Shown here one piece after another: positions 45,420 to 58,348 of a stretch of 64,000 bases of DNA. The stretch covers positions 2,418,001 through 2,482,000 of the forward strand of contig NC_016476.1 in the NCBI RefSeq assembly GCF_000226095.1, written 5' to 3'. The notes under the pieces were generated by a model. The model saw only the letters and a program-made list of their open reading frames with translations, ran no database searches and was not told where the DNA came from. The translations under genes and the position numbers were made by a program. The stretch comes from Thermothelomyces thermophilus ATCC 42464. Lineage: Eukaryota; Ascomycota; Sordariomycetes; Sordariales; Chaetomiaceae. Each line of letters begins with the position of its first letter. Position 1 is the stretch's first letter.

Positions 45420-46236
45420 TCAGTCCGAGCGCTTTTTGGCACCAGCATTGTCTCCCCCCGTCTCGGCATTCTTCCCGGACGCCGGCGCAGAGACACCAAC
45501 GTCGCCCGCGTCGTCCTCGTCCCAGGCATCGACGGCATTCTCGTCCCAATTGTCGACTTCCTCCTCCAGTGTCGTAGCCCGTTGTCCCCCGCCCGCGCCG
45601 GCAGCACCGCTCATCGTAATCACACCCTCCTCATGCTCCCCGGAGGCGGCCCCAATCCCCGGACCCTCGCCCAGCTCCAGGTCCTCCGCCCCTCCGGCTT
45701 CCCCAGATGGCACAGCCGCATATTTCCTCCGCCTCTTCCGCTCCAGCATTCGCTTGTGGTACCACGAGCACAGGCCCAGCCCGGCCAGCGAGCCCACCAG
45801 GTTGGCGACAATGTCGAAGAGGTCGAACGAGCGGCCGTTGGGCAGCACGGCCTGGATGAACTCGGAGCCGATGCCGAGCCCGGCGGTGCACACGACCAGC
45901 GTCAGGTGCGCGGTGCGCCGCCGGGTGGTGTCGATGACCCAGTAGAAGACGATCGTGAGAACGAAGAAGGTAAGCAGGTGCAGCACCTTGTCATTGATCG
46001 GGAGGGTCGTCTCGTCGAGCTGCAGCGATGAGAGGCCCGCGTAGCCGGCGAGGAGGATGAGGAGGACGAAGACGCCTGCGTGTGCGAGGTCAGGTAAAGG
46101 TAAAGTCGGTTGTCGGGTGTCGGGTGGGATGGGATGCGGGCATGCCGAGCGTCCCTCGGGGAGCCTTTCCCGCCCTCCTCAACCCGAGGGTTCAAGGGCG
46201 CAGAGACGCACCTGCAAAAGGTAGCCGTATCCTCAT
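45420..46236 (-). CDS. VanZ-domain membrane protein
   Basis: Exons 46236-46212 and 46075-45420 with a 136-nt intron give 226 residues. The first exon is only 25 nt (MRIRLPFAG). Hydrophobic helices lie at about 9-27 (VFVLLILLAGYAGLSSL), 42-56 (LLTFFVLTIVFYWVI), 65-80 and 105-120. The VanZ pattern is clear: DKVLHLLTFF, then GIGSEFIQAVLPNGRSFD and LFDIVANLVGSLAGL, with the conserved Glu, Gln, Arg, Asp and Asn. The last 90 residues form an acidic Gly/Ala/Glu/Asp tail, presumably cytoplasmic, ending GAKKRSD. VanZ was named from a bacterial teicoplanin-resistance gene; the role of fungal members is not established, and I do not infer drug resistance. Confidence 0.88.
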
Positions 46237-47389
46237 GGCGTGAGTGACGTGCTTGCTAGGTTTCGGTTCGGTGATCGAGTGGAAATGACCAGCATGCAAA
46301 TCGGCTCTAGACGTCACAGATGCCTTGCCGTCATTGTCATTTGATTCCGTTTCTCCGGAAATACGTAACTGCAGAAGTGGGCGACGAATGTTTCACGATC
46401 GGTTTGGGGTGATGCAGCGAGGTGCTTCCTCACAAGGCTGCCACTGCCAGCGGAAGCTCCAGCCCCACCTGCAAAGCGAGAGAACAGCAGAGACCTTGGT
46501 GCAACTAAACCGTAGCTTGGGGGTGAGTACCCAGGCACGCCAGGCTTGTAGCATCACCCGCGTGGCAGCTGATATGGGGCGGCCTGGGGCAGAAGTGGGG
46601 CCACTCTGAACGCAGTCGATCCTTGGCAGAGGCTTCCGTCAGCCCAGCCCGATGCTGCCCTCTCTTTCTCTCAACCCTTGCTCCGGTCAGCACCGCATCA
46701 ATGTGTAAGCCAACCTTCAGTCCTTTGTTGAACGCTTCAACGGATGATCGATTATGGGAATACGGGGCAAGTGCAGTCATCGATCTTTGAATTGATGCAG
46801 CTGGTTACTGTACTCGGTTTATTGGCATTTACGCATCAGAGGAACCGCCGCACCTTGCTCGAAGCATATCACGTGACTTCATCATCTGCCTCGTCCGCGC
46901 AAGAGTACAAGCACCGACTGTCAAGGTGCACCGCTCAAACGTCCAATTGGGCGACAAGGTTATCAAAAGTGCTGTCAAGAAGCAAAATTACGCATCAGAA
47001 GACGTCACGACCAGTATTCGGCTCGGAGGGAACTCGCTGTCAGCAAGGCGACAAAGGGTAACAGCCTCCTATCCAGTACCTCTAAGTTACGCAGCATCAG
47101 CAACAGGAGCCCCCCCCCCCTTGTCCAGAAACGGCAGAAGCCTGCTTCCGAAGTCGACTTCACGTCCAACTCCCCCCAAAAATCGGCCATCCCAAAATCC
47201 ATCGGCACGCAACCACGACATCGCCGATTGTCTCCAAACTTGGCCGACCACCCCTCTCGACGACGCGCTTTCTGCCCATGTGACTCTGACGCCCTGGATT
47301 GCCCCGGTTCCGGCTGACTACGAGCGCGTTCCCGGCGCATGGCGACCGAGCGACGAACCCCCTTCTAGCCATTCCGGACCCGGAAAAAA
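46237..47389. other. Divergent spacer between the VanZ gene and SPT7
   Basis: 1.15 kb holding both promoters. Short frames overlap it without coding support. A C10 run lies at about 47110-47119. No TATA box is evident. Confidence 0.5.
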
Positions 47390-50300
47390 ATGTCCATGAC
47401 CAACGGCCAGCCCGCCTGGCACACGCCGAACTCCAGCCAGGCCAACGGCAGCAGGATGCCCAATGGCGTTGTGGACGATGGCCCGACGCAGACGCCGAGC
47501 GACAACCCACTCGCGCTGATGCCTGAGGCATCCGACCCCGACGATGACCATCGACGCGCTCACTTTGCGAATCTCTTTCGACGCGCCGAAGAGAGACTCG
47601 CGCTCCTGTTTGGCGACAATGGCGAGTACAACACGGCCGGTCTCGAGGCCCTCAAGCGGCCCCCCACTCCGCCCGCCGCCCTGCTGCCGCCGCCGGCGAC
47701 AGACCACACTCCGGCCCAGGAGCCGCCGCGCAAGAAGGCGAAGCGCGTCATCGACGAGGACGACTACGGCGACGACGACGAGGACGAAGACGAGTCAAGA
47801 GAGAGCGGCCCCAAACCGGAGACCGTACAGTCCAAACACGCCAATGACGACGGTGCCAAGACGCTGCTGTCCCCGGCCAAGTCTGGCACGCCGGTCCCCT
47901 CCAGTCCGTGGCCCGGGAAGCAAGGCGACAAGAGTCGCCAAGATGGATCGCGCACGCAGGCAAAGTCCTCCGAGGATGCGCGCAAGGAATTGGAGGAGGC
48001 GCGCAATGCGACCGAGCTGGCCGCCAAGCAGAGTTTCCACACGCTCATCTACACGCTCGAGAACGACCGGACGGCCATGCTTGAGCAGCAACAGCTCGAA
48101 GAGTCCGAAAAGCAGCTACAGGCAGAGATGGACAAGTCGAACAACAACAATACGAGCCAGCCGGGTCAGAACCACGGCTCGCTCAGTAACACAAACCTCG
48201 GCGCCTCGAGTCTCACGTTGAAACACCTTATAGCGCGGATAGACATGAAGCGCGATCAAGTGCGCGCGTCCGACGCCGAACTCCGGTCGCTCATGAACGA
48301 GGTCCGCAAGAACAGGAGCAAGTGGGCTAGCGAGGAGAACGTCGGGCAGGAGGAACTCTACGAGGCGCTCGAGAAGGTGCTCAGCGAGCTCAAGGCGCAT
48401 ACTGAGTATTCTACCCCGTTCCTGAACAGGGTGAACAAGAGGGATGCACCCGACTACTACAATTGTGAGTTGCCTGCATAGCTCTCGTCCGCCCCGAACC
48501 CTCATCTGACAGCCGCCGCAGTCATCAAACAGCCCATGGACCTCGGCACCATGACCAAGAAGCTCAAAGGTCTGCAATACAAATCCAAGGCCGAGTTCGT
48601 CTACGATTTGAACCTCATCTGGGACAATTGCCTCAAGTACAACCAGGATATGGGCCACCCACTCCGCCGCATGGCCAATGGCATGCGCAAGGAGGCGGAG
48701 AAGCTCATCCCCCTGATTCCGGACATCGTAATCCGGCCAAGAGCAGAGGTAGAGGCGGAGGAGCGCCGCAAACAGAACGGCGGCGAGGATGACGCGGGCG
48801 ACGATAGCGACGACGAGCCGATAATGTCTTCGCGGGGCCGCAAGGCCGGCACAAAAGGGGCCAACAAGTCCCGAAAAGCCCCATCCGATCAGAAAGAGGG
48901 TAAAGAGGGGACCCCAAACGTGGAGCAGAAGCCGCTGCTGCAGGTTAACGGCATTCTCGCCAAAGCCCAGCGGGAAGGTTCCGAGGTGGACAGCAGCACC
49001 GGCTTGGGTACGCCACCGATCGGCGGCTCTCTGACGCCCAGCGGTGCCAATGGCCAGTCCGGTGTCAGCAATGCTGATGCCATGGACATCGACGGCCCAT
49101 CGTTGGATGGTATGGCCCTCGGTCAAGCACTGGGAGAGGCGGCCGAACAAGTCTACGAGGACGAAGCGTACAAGATTTGGAAGCAGGTCACGAAGAAGGA
49201 CCGAGCCTTGATTGCCAAGGAGCGCTACCAGCTGTTTGCCGGCAACAAGCTCAACCCGGACGAACCCGCCCTCCTGAGGAGCAAGGCCGGGATGCGTCGC
49301 TTCCTCAAATCGCGAAGGGAAGCCGAAGTCCTCGGTATCATCCACGGCTCTCATCTCGATGCTTCGGCCACGGGCTCTAGCGACGGGGCCAAGGCCCCGG
49401 AGACGCTCGCCGAGGGCATGGAAGAGGAAGGCGAACGAACAGTCCCCTCGTACTACGAGCCGCAAACCATCATCCCAGATATCGACCCAAAGCTCCAATG
49501 GGTGGAGGACGGCGAAGGGCAGGTCATCAATCATTTTGAGGACATGCTCCGACTGATCCCTCCCGGCCACTTCACCGCCCCGGAGAGCCGCCTCACAAAC
49601 AAAATCGATGCCAATATACGGCAAATGCAAGAAACCCGCAAACTTTGCTCCAAGATCGGGGTCATCAAACAGATGCAGATCCAGACTCACGTAAGCTGTC
49701 GTCCTTCCGCGGCTCAACGTTCCGAGCAGTTACTAACACCAAAGTAGGTGTATACTAACCAATTTCCGAAATACAACCCGGAGCCATTCGTCGAGGCCGA
49801 CATTGAGCCCAGCTTCATCGCAGGTGAAGGCCCCGTCATGGCGCCGGAAACCTGCAGGTCAGCGATGCAGCGCTCCGTGGCTAAGATCTTTTACCATGCC
49901 GGATTCGAGGAGCTGCAGCCGTCAGCACTCGACACAATAACAGACATAGCCGGCGACTATTTCCAGAAGCTCGTACGCACTTTCAACGTGTACCGAGAGG
50001 TGGAGAAGAAGCCGGCCACCGGAGTCTTTGCGGAACGAGGCGCGCGCACCCAGCCGCGGTTCACGCCCGAGGAGGTGATTTTGCACACGCTTAACGAGAA
50101 TGGGCACGATCTCGACTCGCTCGAGAGCTATGCTCGTGACGAGGTTGACCGGCTCGGCAACAAGCTCGGCCAAATTCATGAGCGCATGAAGGCCCACCTT
50201 GCCGACCTCCTCCGTCCGGCCCTCACTGACGCCGGCCCCGACGGCTCTGGTGCCTTCAATGACGGCAGCGAGCAGTTCATCGGCGGCGACTTTGCAGAGG

Positions 50301-51010
50301 AACTCGGCGAGGATTTCTTCGGCTTCAAGGCGCTCGGTCTCGACAAGGACCTCGGTCTGGAGACGCTCTCGGTGCCGCTGCATCTCCTCCAGTCACGAGT
50401 CCGCAGCCAGTACCAGATGCAGACCCAGACCGTCGGCGGCACCACTGCCGCAGACCTTTTCGATGCCCTGCCGCCGCTTGAACCCGTCACGCGCGAGTCG
50501 ATCGAGAACGAAATCGGTCTGGTGCGCAACTTCTTCCTCGCCAAGCTGCATGCCAATAACAACGCGCCGCTGGTCGAGGACGAGGACCTCCCTCCTAAGC
50601 AGCGCCGCGCCCGTCCACGCCTCGGCGCCACGGGCAAAATCGTCTCGCCGCAGAAGCGCAGCCCCAAGGAGCAGCTTGCGCTTGCCAAGAAGAAGAAGAA
50701 GCTCGAGTCCGGGTCCGCGCAGGTGACCGATGGCGCCAACGCTGCCGGTGCCAATGCCGCGGGCAACAAAGCGGGAAGCGTCTCACCCGAGAAGAAGAAG
50801 ACGACGACGCTTAACGATGCCAAAACCGGACCTGCTCCCCCTCTTCCTCTCCCTCCTAGCTCTTCCCAGTCGAGTGCGCCGGGAGGTTTGGCGGTGCCGA
50901 TGCAGAGGCAGGACACGAACACCACGGACGGCGGGGCGAGCCAGGCGACGGACAAGGATGAGGCGGGAGCGACAGGCATGATGAGCCCGGAGAGCCTGGA
51001 GCAGCGGTAA
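47390..51010 (+). CDS. SAGA complex subunit Spt7 (bromodomain)
   Basis: Scaffold of the SAGA coactivator in the nucleus, binding acetylated histones and pairing with TAF10 by its histone fold. Exons 47390-48464, 48522-49690 and 49748-51010 (two 57-nt introns) give 1168 residues. The N-terminal third is disordered with acidic ([12 protein letters not shown]) and basic patches. The bromodomain spans about 325-425: [31 protein letters not shown] (the first intron splits the Phe codon) and CLKYNQ with the acetyl-lysine-binding Asn. The middle has the Spt7-specific block [20 protein letters not shown]. The histone-fold (BTP) domain starts near 780 with [20 protein letters not shown] and runs to about 905. 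The C-tail is basic then Pro/Ser-rich. The length is somewhat below yeast Spt7 (1332). A long minus-strand frame (48116-49717) is a shadow. Confidence 0.95.
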
Positions 51011-52331
51011 GAAGTGTCGTTGCTTCTCATGTTTTCCACGAGGGCAATTTGGGGGATGGATGGAACCTTGAGCTCTAGTACCCTGGCCAAAGGGCGAGAC
51101 GGAGACAAGAGTCGAGCCTAGGCGCCGGGGGTAGGAAGTGGAAGTGGGAGCTCGATATTAATTTAAAGATGGAAGTTGGTTTTCTTGTATTCCCCCCCTT
51201 CCTCCTCTTTTACCCGTTCTCCTCCTTTTCTTGTACGTCCGAGTGCGTTTGGGTGGCATGACTCTTTTTAAGGTTCCGGGGCGGGGTTTAGGTCTGGGCC
51301 GGGTTCTGGGATGGATATGAACTCTTAGGTTCGCAGGATTAAATGCGGTTCCGGCGCTCATCATTAGCTGCTCTCTTCCTTTCGTTCGTTCCCGTTCATC
51401 CGTTAGATGGCAAACGGAACGATCTCATCTACCAATCCTAGAGTCTGGACCGGACGTGGGGCAAACTACGACTCGAACGACAGCAGTAGCAGGGTTATTG
51501 CAAGCATCATCACTTTGTGCTCTGGGGGATGGTTCTTTCTTGTCTTTTTTCTCTCCTTTCAAGGTGTCCTTTTCGTGTACATATTATGTATATATATATA
51601 TATATAAGGTTTTCCGCTGGTCATTGATGGATATGTTCATACATCGGGTAAATGGGTATGTTGCGTGGACCTATACATGTTGGTTGGCCCATCCTTAAAA
51701 CTGTTGACGGTTGGGGAAATACTCCCAGCCCAACATCATTCTGTCTTCTTTTTTGGCTTGTTTCCCAGGATGTCATACATTTATTGCGTCCTCTGAATCT
51801 ACAGGCAATGGCTCAATTTACAACCCTGCAAGGCCGAGTGTACTCCGTAATAAGGAGGCGAAATGTTGCTCAGTGCGGCATACTAACGTCACCGCAGCAT
51901 CAGACAAAAAAATTCAGTTGCAACAGGCATATTGAATTTCGGGTATAGCCGAACCGCGTTGAAGCAGCCTCCGAACAAAGCATAACCTAGGTATAACCAG
52001 ACTCCCCTCCGCCCGGTACCGAAACTGGTAAGTTGATGACCATGACACCCATGATGCAAACGCCCTGATGAAATGACTTGCAAGATGAGTGATTTTTTTC
52101 CGATTCCCGTTTTGCTTCTTTCCCATGGACCCATGAATCGTTGAGATCGCCGTCCCAGTGCACCACCTTTTCTAGATGCAGACCCTTTTTTTTAAAAAAA
52201 AATAAAAACCAGAAAACCATGGACAGCCCAGTTGGCCCGTGCAAATGTTGAACAATTGTAAGCATGAAGGGTAGCACCACATGTGCTGTGGAATCGAATC
52301 CCTGGCGGTACAACCTGTTAATTTTTTTGGC
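51011..52331. other. Convergent 3' spacer between SPT7 and SHMT
   Basis: 1.3 kb with a TA microsatellite at 51587-51606, a GTAC word near 51841, and T8A9 at about 52187-52203. No coding frame is supported. Confidence 0.55.
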
Positions 52332-53974
52332 TTAGATGCCAGCATCCATTCTCCAGCCCTCAACGGGGAGGGGGAAGGTGAGACTCCATTCGGAAATCTC
52401 CTTCTTGAGCTCGTTGATGCGGGCAACTTCGCCGCTAGCAACCTTGAGCTTGAAATCCTTGAGTTTGTTGGCCTCCTTTGGCAGGGAAGCCTGGACTTCC
52501 TTGCAAATCTTGATGCTCTCGTCGATGTACTGCGCGACGCGCTCAAAGTCGGCCTCACCAAAGCCGCGGCTAGTCATGGCCGGAGTGCCGATACGGAGAC
52601 CGCCCGGGGTGAGGGCGCTCTTATCGCCGGGGACGCTGTTCTTGTTGCAGGCGATGTTGATCTGCTCGAGGACAGCCTCGACACGCGCACCGTCAAGCTG
52701 GAATGGGCGGAGGTCGAGGAGCACCATGTGCGAGTCGGTGCCATCGGACACGAGCTTGTGGCCAAGCTCCTTGAACTTGTTCTCCAAAGCCTTGGCATTA
52801 GAGACAACCTTTCTCTGGTACTCCTTGAACTCAGGGCTAGCAGCCTGCTTGAGCGCGACAGCCAGTGCGGTGATGGTGTGGTTGTGAGGGCCACCCTGGT
52901 GGCCGGGGAAAACGGAAAAGTTGATCTTGTCCTCCAGGTCATAGAGAGTCTCCTTGCCAGTCTTGGGATCGACGGAACGGACACCCTTGCGGAAGAAGAT
53001 CATGGCACCCCGGGGCCCGCGGAGCGACTTGTGCGTGGTGGTGGTCACAACATCGGCGTAATCGAAGGGGGAGGGGATAACGCCAGCGGCGACCAAGCCG
53101 GAGATGTGAGCGATGTCGACGACCAGATAGGCGCCGACCGAATCAGCAATCTTGCGCATACGGGCGTAGTCGATGAGGCGGCAGTAGGCCGAAGTACCGG
53201 CAACAAGAATCTTGGGACGGAAAAGCTGCGCATTCTTCTCGAGGGTGTCATAGTCAATGATGCCGGTCTCCAGGTCGACACGGTAGGGCATGGTCTCAAA
53301 GTAAGTCGAGACGGCAGAGATCCTGCGAGGAAGGGCTGATTAACGACCGCGTCAATGGTGTGATTGACTCTGTGGCTTGCTTACTTCCGCTGGGGAGTCT
53401 GATAGCCATGGCTCAGATGGCCACCGTGGGGCAAGTCCAGACCCATCAGCCTACCATGAGGAGGCATGAGGGCCTGGTAGACTTGAAGGTTGGCAGGGCT
53501 GCCGCTCAAGCACTGGACGTTGACACCCCACTTCGCGCCATCGAGGTTGAAGGCCTCAAGGGCACGCTTTTGGCAGAGAAGCTCAATTTGGTCAATGTGC
53601 TGGTTACCGCCATAGTAACGAGCGCCCGGATAGCCCTCGGAGTACTTGTTGGACATGGGGGAGCCCAGGGCATCGAAAACAGCGCGAGAAGTGACGTTCT
53701 CGGAGGCGATAAGGATGATGGACTCGCGTTGCCGCTGGATCTCATTTTTCTAGACAAAACGTTAATTGCGAGCTAGACATGTTGGCAAAGAGAAGAGATT
53801 GCTTACCATGATTTCGGCAACCTCGGGGTCGGACTCGAGAAGCGACTTCTCGAGCATCTACAGGCGGTGAGTCAGTCAACGGTAAAATTCGGCGAGATAA
53901 AAGAATCAGCAACGAACCTGCTTGTGCGACTCGGACAGCGCGTATGTCGCGCTCTTGGCGTTGCTGGCAGCCAT
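52332..53974 (-). CDS. Serine hydroxymethyltransferase, cytosolic type
   Basis: PLP enzyme that interconverts serine and glycine while charging tetrahydrofolate with a one-carbon unit. Exons 53974-53918, 53857-53807, 53749-53385 and 53322-52332 (introns 60, 57 and 62 nt) give 487 residues. The start [19 protein letters not shown] lacks a mitochondrial presequence, so the cytosolic isozyme (Shm2 in yeast, formate gene in Neurospora) is likely. Motifs include [27 protein letters not shown], the folate-site segment [15 protein letters not shown] and the Schiff-base lysine in [17 protein letters not shown], and the C-terminal [15 protein letters not shown]. The second exon has only 51 nt. No key residue is missing. 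Confidence 0.97.
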
Positions 53975-55352
53975 TGTAATTGATCTGGAGGTGTGCAACG
54001 AAGATAGGGGAGGTTCAAGAATGGTCAGAAGGAGACTCGGGAAGGATGGAGAGTTCTCAGGGACGGAAGATCTGACGAGGTGATGAGCCAAGCTGCTTTT
54101 GTGTGGGGGGCGGGAGCCCCCGAGTCGGAGACTTGGAGGGGCATCGGAGCAAGCAAGAAAATTCAGGACCCCGCAGTTTTTTTCCTTGACAGCATCAATT
54201 GCGGAGCGTTCAGCGAAAGGGAGCGCCCGACGAAACCCGAATCGGCAACCGAGCGCGATGCCAAGGCATATTATGAGCTTATCGGGAAGATCATGCAACT
54301 ACCCGGCTTAGATTGCAGCGATCTCGGTCGATTTCGTAACATAGCAACGGATTAATGGCCGAACACATGCAGTAGTGTACAGATTATGGACATGTGTACT
54401 AACTACATATTCCGCATATACTGCAGTGGTTCTGCGCTTCCATTCCAATTCAGGCTTTCCGGTCAGCGCTGTAATGCGAACGAACGATTGTCTTTGGGCC
54501 ACAGCAGTTAGAGAATCTTTCCTTCTACAACAATTATTGGTTTCCTATCTCTACATAGTAGTTCATTTACTACTTTGGTTTGTAACTCCTCCATTTCTAC
54601 TACCTATCTTGTCGTTCTCTCATTGCCAATTTGAAGCTGGAGTCGCCGTGAATCCAGGCTTTGAGTTTGATGTGCGAATTCGTACTCCGTACTAAAGTAA
54701 AAACGTTAAGAGGAGTTACTGAAGGTAAACAATGGGCCTTGATTCATATTCTGAACCATTCAGACGAACTGGAAATAAGGGACGTCCACAATGTGGTCCT
54801 TCTGGAGATTTGAATTGCCTAGTGCACATTCCTGGACGAGAGCAATGTGCTGATACTTTTCAAGTTGAGCTTATGTAAGTATCAGCTTGTGAGAGAGCGA
54901 GATCACGTGCAAGAACGGCATGGCGCAGCGCCCCACTAATTGCCCCGAGCGTCGCTTGCCCAGACTAGCCTCGCGCTGGCTTTTTGGAACCAACTCTGGC
55001 AACCGCAGTCTCCGTCTCTCCTCTGCACTCTGACGCCTGTCGCTGCAGCGAGCAAATGGCCATCGGATGCCGCAAACCGAGTTAATTTTCGGTTGTATTC
55101 GAACCTGGGCATTGTCTAGTCATCGCGTGCAACCGTTTTGGAACAATTTTTTCTCCACCATCCGGGCCAACCGCCGTCGTCAAAACTTTTTGAAGTTGCA
55201 AGGGACGGTCCCACGCAGCAGCGTCCTCCCTTTCGACGACGCGAATCGCGACAGACCCAGCCAAAACCACCGCGCCAAAACCCCATCCCACTTCGCACCT
55301 CCCACCTCCCGGGGTCCGACCTCGACGGCCCATCCCGCATCCCCCGCCAGCC
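53975..55352. other. Divergent spacer between SHMT and the 962-residue gene
   Basis: 1.4 kb with both promoters. GTAC words at 54373-54400 and 54680-54695. AT-rich part at 54520-54760. No gene visible. Confidence 0.5.
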
Positions 55353-58348
55353 ATGGCCTCACCCGCTGTCGCCATGGCCCAGGTCAACGGCGTCTCCCCA
55401 TTGTCGCGTCCAGACTCTCCCGCTTCAATCAATTCATCCACGAAGCGGAAGCGCGAATCAACCGACGATAACGAGGCCGACCTCAACCGCGGCGACCCGC
55501 CTAAGCAGCCTGTCAATGGCGTGCACGCTTCCGAGGGTCGCAAATCCCTTGTCCGTGATTTCTACAGGGTTTTGGAAAGGTATGCGCCGCGTCGCTGTCG
55601 ACCATTCTGCTGCGTCGGATGTCCAACTGCACACGCTGCTACCTGCTCTTTTCCTGCCGTTTCTGTACTGACTTCATCCACCCTAGACACGACACGAGCA
55701 ACCCATCGCTTCTCAAGCGCCCTCTTCCAGATTCACTTCCCGATGGCGAACCGTCCTCGAAGCGAGCGAAGTCAGAAGACGGCACACCCATCAGCATCTC
55801 GGACAAGGTGACACAGGACGTATATGAGGTGCTGGATGACTTGGTCGCCGACGTCGTTCACACTGCAGATGCACAGGTCAAGGAGCTCGAGACTGCAGGG
55901 ACGCCGGGAGATGCAGACGTGCTCGCTAAAACGATCGCATTAAAGACCAAGGCGCTCGAGCTCTACAGACAGGAACTAGCATACCCCAACGTGCCGCGGC
56001 CGATTCCCGGGAAACAGACCTTCGGTCGACAAGCGCCGGCCACAAGTGGCCTGGTCCTCACAGCAGTAGGAGCTGCGCCAACACCGAGGCCGCTTTTTAC
56101 CAGCCTTCAGCGCGATGCAGCTAAACCTTTGGCGGAAGCGGCTCTACCCCCGGGGGTTACCGCTACCAAGGTTCTGTCTGAAGCAAATCTGTCGGGCGAC
56201 AAGAACGGTCGCGTCCCTACGCTGGGAGAATTGTTTCCTTCCCCCCGAAACCTGCCTCCGCTCCAGCCACCAAAGGCGCCCAAGACGGCCACGAAAAGCA
56301 ATGTACTGACTTTCTACCACCCCGAGCTAGCGGAGAAGTCCAAGTACCGGTCTGGCAGTTACTTCTCTTCAAGCATCTCCGTGGGTCACTGGCTGGATTA
56401 TAGCAATGCCACACCAACAACACATGCCAAAACAAAACAAAGAGAGCGGGCGCAGAGCCTGGCAGGCATCAAGCCCTCCACGACCGAACTAGAAGTGTCC
56501 GAGCTGGAGACCCTCTTTCGGGGGGCTTTCTCCTCTTTTGCACCTTGCAAAGACGACACAGGCGCCATTGTCCCCTCAGGTCAGCTCAGCCGCATCTGGT
56601 GGCAGCGTGTAGGCCGGCGAAACTTTGCGAAGATTGCCGATGCGGAGGAGCCAGAAGAGGAGAGTGAGAATGGCACAGCGGCTGACTCGGCCGTGGCTGT
56701 GGAAATTGATGAGGAGCGCGTGAAGGAGGCCATCGAGAACTGGGATGAGACTGCAATTGACCCGAGCCTTGACCATGTGTTGGGCAAGAAATCCGAGCAA
56801 GAAAAAGAGGTGGACGACCTTCTCGAGGAGGTCTCCGATTTGATCGAGACACTTGCCTCTTATCAACGCAACCGCAACCTCACCTTGCCAACCAGTCAAG
56901 ACCGTTACTCAGCTGATCCGGTCAATGGAGACATGCTTCGGAACGGTAACCTCTCTCATCAGCCAAGCGAGGAGGAAATGGCAACCTACGAAGCACTCAA
57001 GGCTCAGTTGGCCTTGATCATACAAAACCTGCCGCCATACGCGGTCGCCCGCCTCAACTCGGATAAGCTCGGGGAGTTGGCCGTGAGCACCAAGCTCGAG
57101 ATCCGCTCCGACGAGTATCGTGGCGTTATGGAGGAGGATGAGCCGACGCGGCTTGCCCGGTTGGCCGCGCAGGCCGCGACGTCCAACCAACGTCAAGCGC
57201 ACAGGACGCCGAGCGTTTCTGGGCCCTATGCTAATCATCAGTATCAAACACAATTCACACCATCGGTCCGCCCCGTTGGGACCACGCAGCACTTCCCGCA
57301 GACGCCCTCGCGTCCGCAGGGTAATGTGTACCAACGCGCGCCATCCAGCGTTCCCATTTCCCAACCTCACCAACAAGTGCAGCCCCGAGCCGCGCCCGGC
57401 ACCCAATTCAGACCGATGTATGCACCCCAGCTCGCCAAGGCCCAGGGACCCTACGGCCACTCCAACATGCCACATCAATTCGCTGGTACGCCATCACAGC
57501 CACGAATGCAGCAACATGCCAATTACAATATGGGGCAGCCTGGCACGCCCAGCCACCGCTTTCCACAGGGTTATCCTGCTGGTTATCAACAACAGCAAAT
57601 CCAGCCGCATCCTCAACATGCGCAGCACTCCCCACACCCGCAACATTCTCCACACCCGCCGCCTATGGCGCACCCCCAACAGCCGTACTCGCCTTACGCT
57701 AATGGCGGGCAAATCCCCCGAACCATATCGCCCCAAATTCCACAAGCGCACCAGTACAGCCAATCGCCAACTCCCCCTCAGCAGCATCAACAAATCGTCC
57801 GCCCGCCGTATGGGAGTCCCGGTCCGGGCATTCCTCCGAATGCTGTCCCCCGCCAATACGCTGCCGGCTCACCCGGCCCCGGCATGATGCCGGCAGGTGG
57901 CGGCGGCAATGGTGCAGGGGCTGGCAGGTCGAACCTCACTGGTTTTGCGACGGTCATGCCCGAGGTGCAACAACGGCAGCTGATGGAGCAGGCGCGTGCC
58001 CGCGCCGACGCTGAGCAGCGCGCCAGTGGACACATGGGCAAGGTTACGCAGGGCGAGGTTGTCGGGTTGGCGGGAATTGGGCTGGCGGGTCATATGGACG
58101 TGCACAAGGTGGCCGCGGCCAAAATGCAGATGGGGAATAGTGCTAACAACAACGGCCATAGCGTGTCGCCTAGTCCCAAGGTGGCGATGGGGGCGACCAT
58201 GCAGGGACATGGTCAGGGCGGAATTAATGGCGCGGCTGCGGTTGGTACCGGACCTGCATCAGGAACCGGCGGCCCTATGCCAGCCCAGGCCGCGCCGGTG
58301 CCGGGGACTGCGGGTCTGCCGCCGCAACAGGGTAAACCTGTTGCGTGA
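55353..58348 (+). CDS. Uncharacterised, probably nuclear protein with conserved middle domain
   Basis: I do not recognise the family. Exons 55353-55579 and 55687-58348 (107-nt intron, donor GTATGC) give 962 residues. Residues 1-110 are polar and carry basic clusters (KRKRES, SSKRAKSEDG) that look like nuclear-localisation signals. Residues about 75-500 have normal composition and look folded: predicted helices around DKVTQDVYEVLDDLVADVVH and KALELYRQELAYPNVPRP, a motif FYHPELAEKSKYRSGSYFSS followed by SVGHWLDYSNATP, and LSRIWWQRVGRRNFAKIAD. Helices rich in Glu (EQEKEVDDLLEEVSDLIETL) follow. Residues 520-962 are Pro/Gln/His/Gly-rich and disordered, as in transcription or chromatin cofactors. 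A second ATG at residue 8 is possible. A role in transcription is inference from composition only. Confidence 0.85.

Noticed and set aside
48116-49717. 533-codon minus-strand frame opposite SPT7
   Set aside because: SPT7 has clear bromodomain and histone-fold motifs on the other strand; the antisense frame has none.
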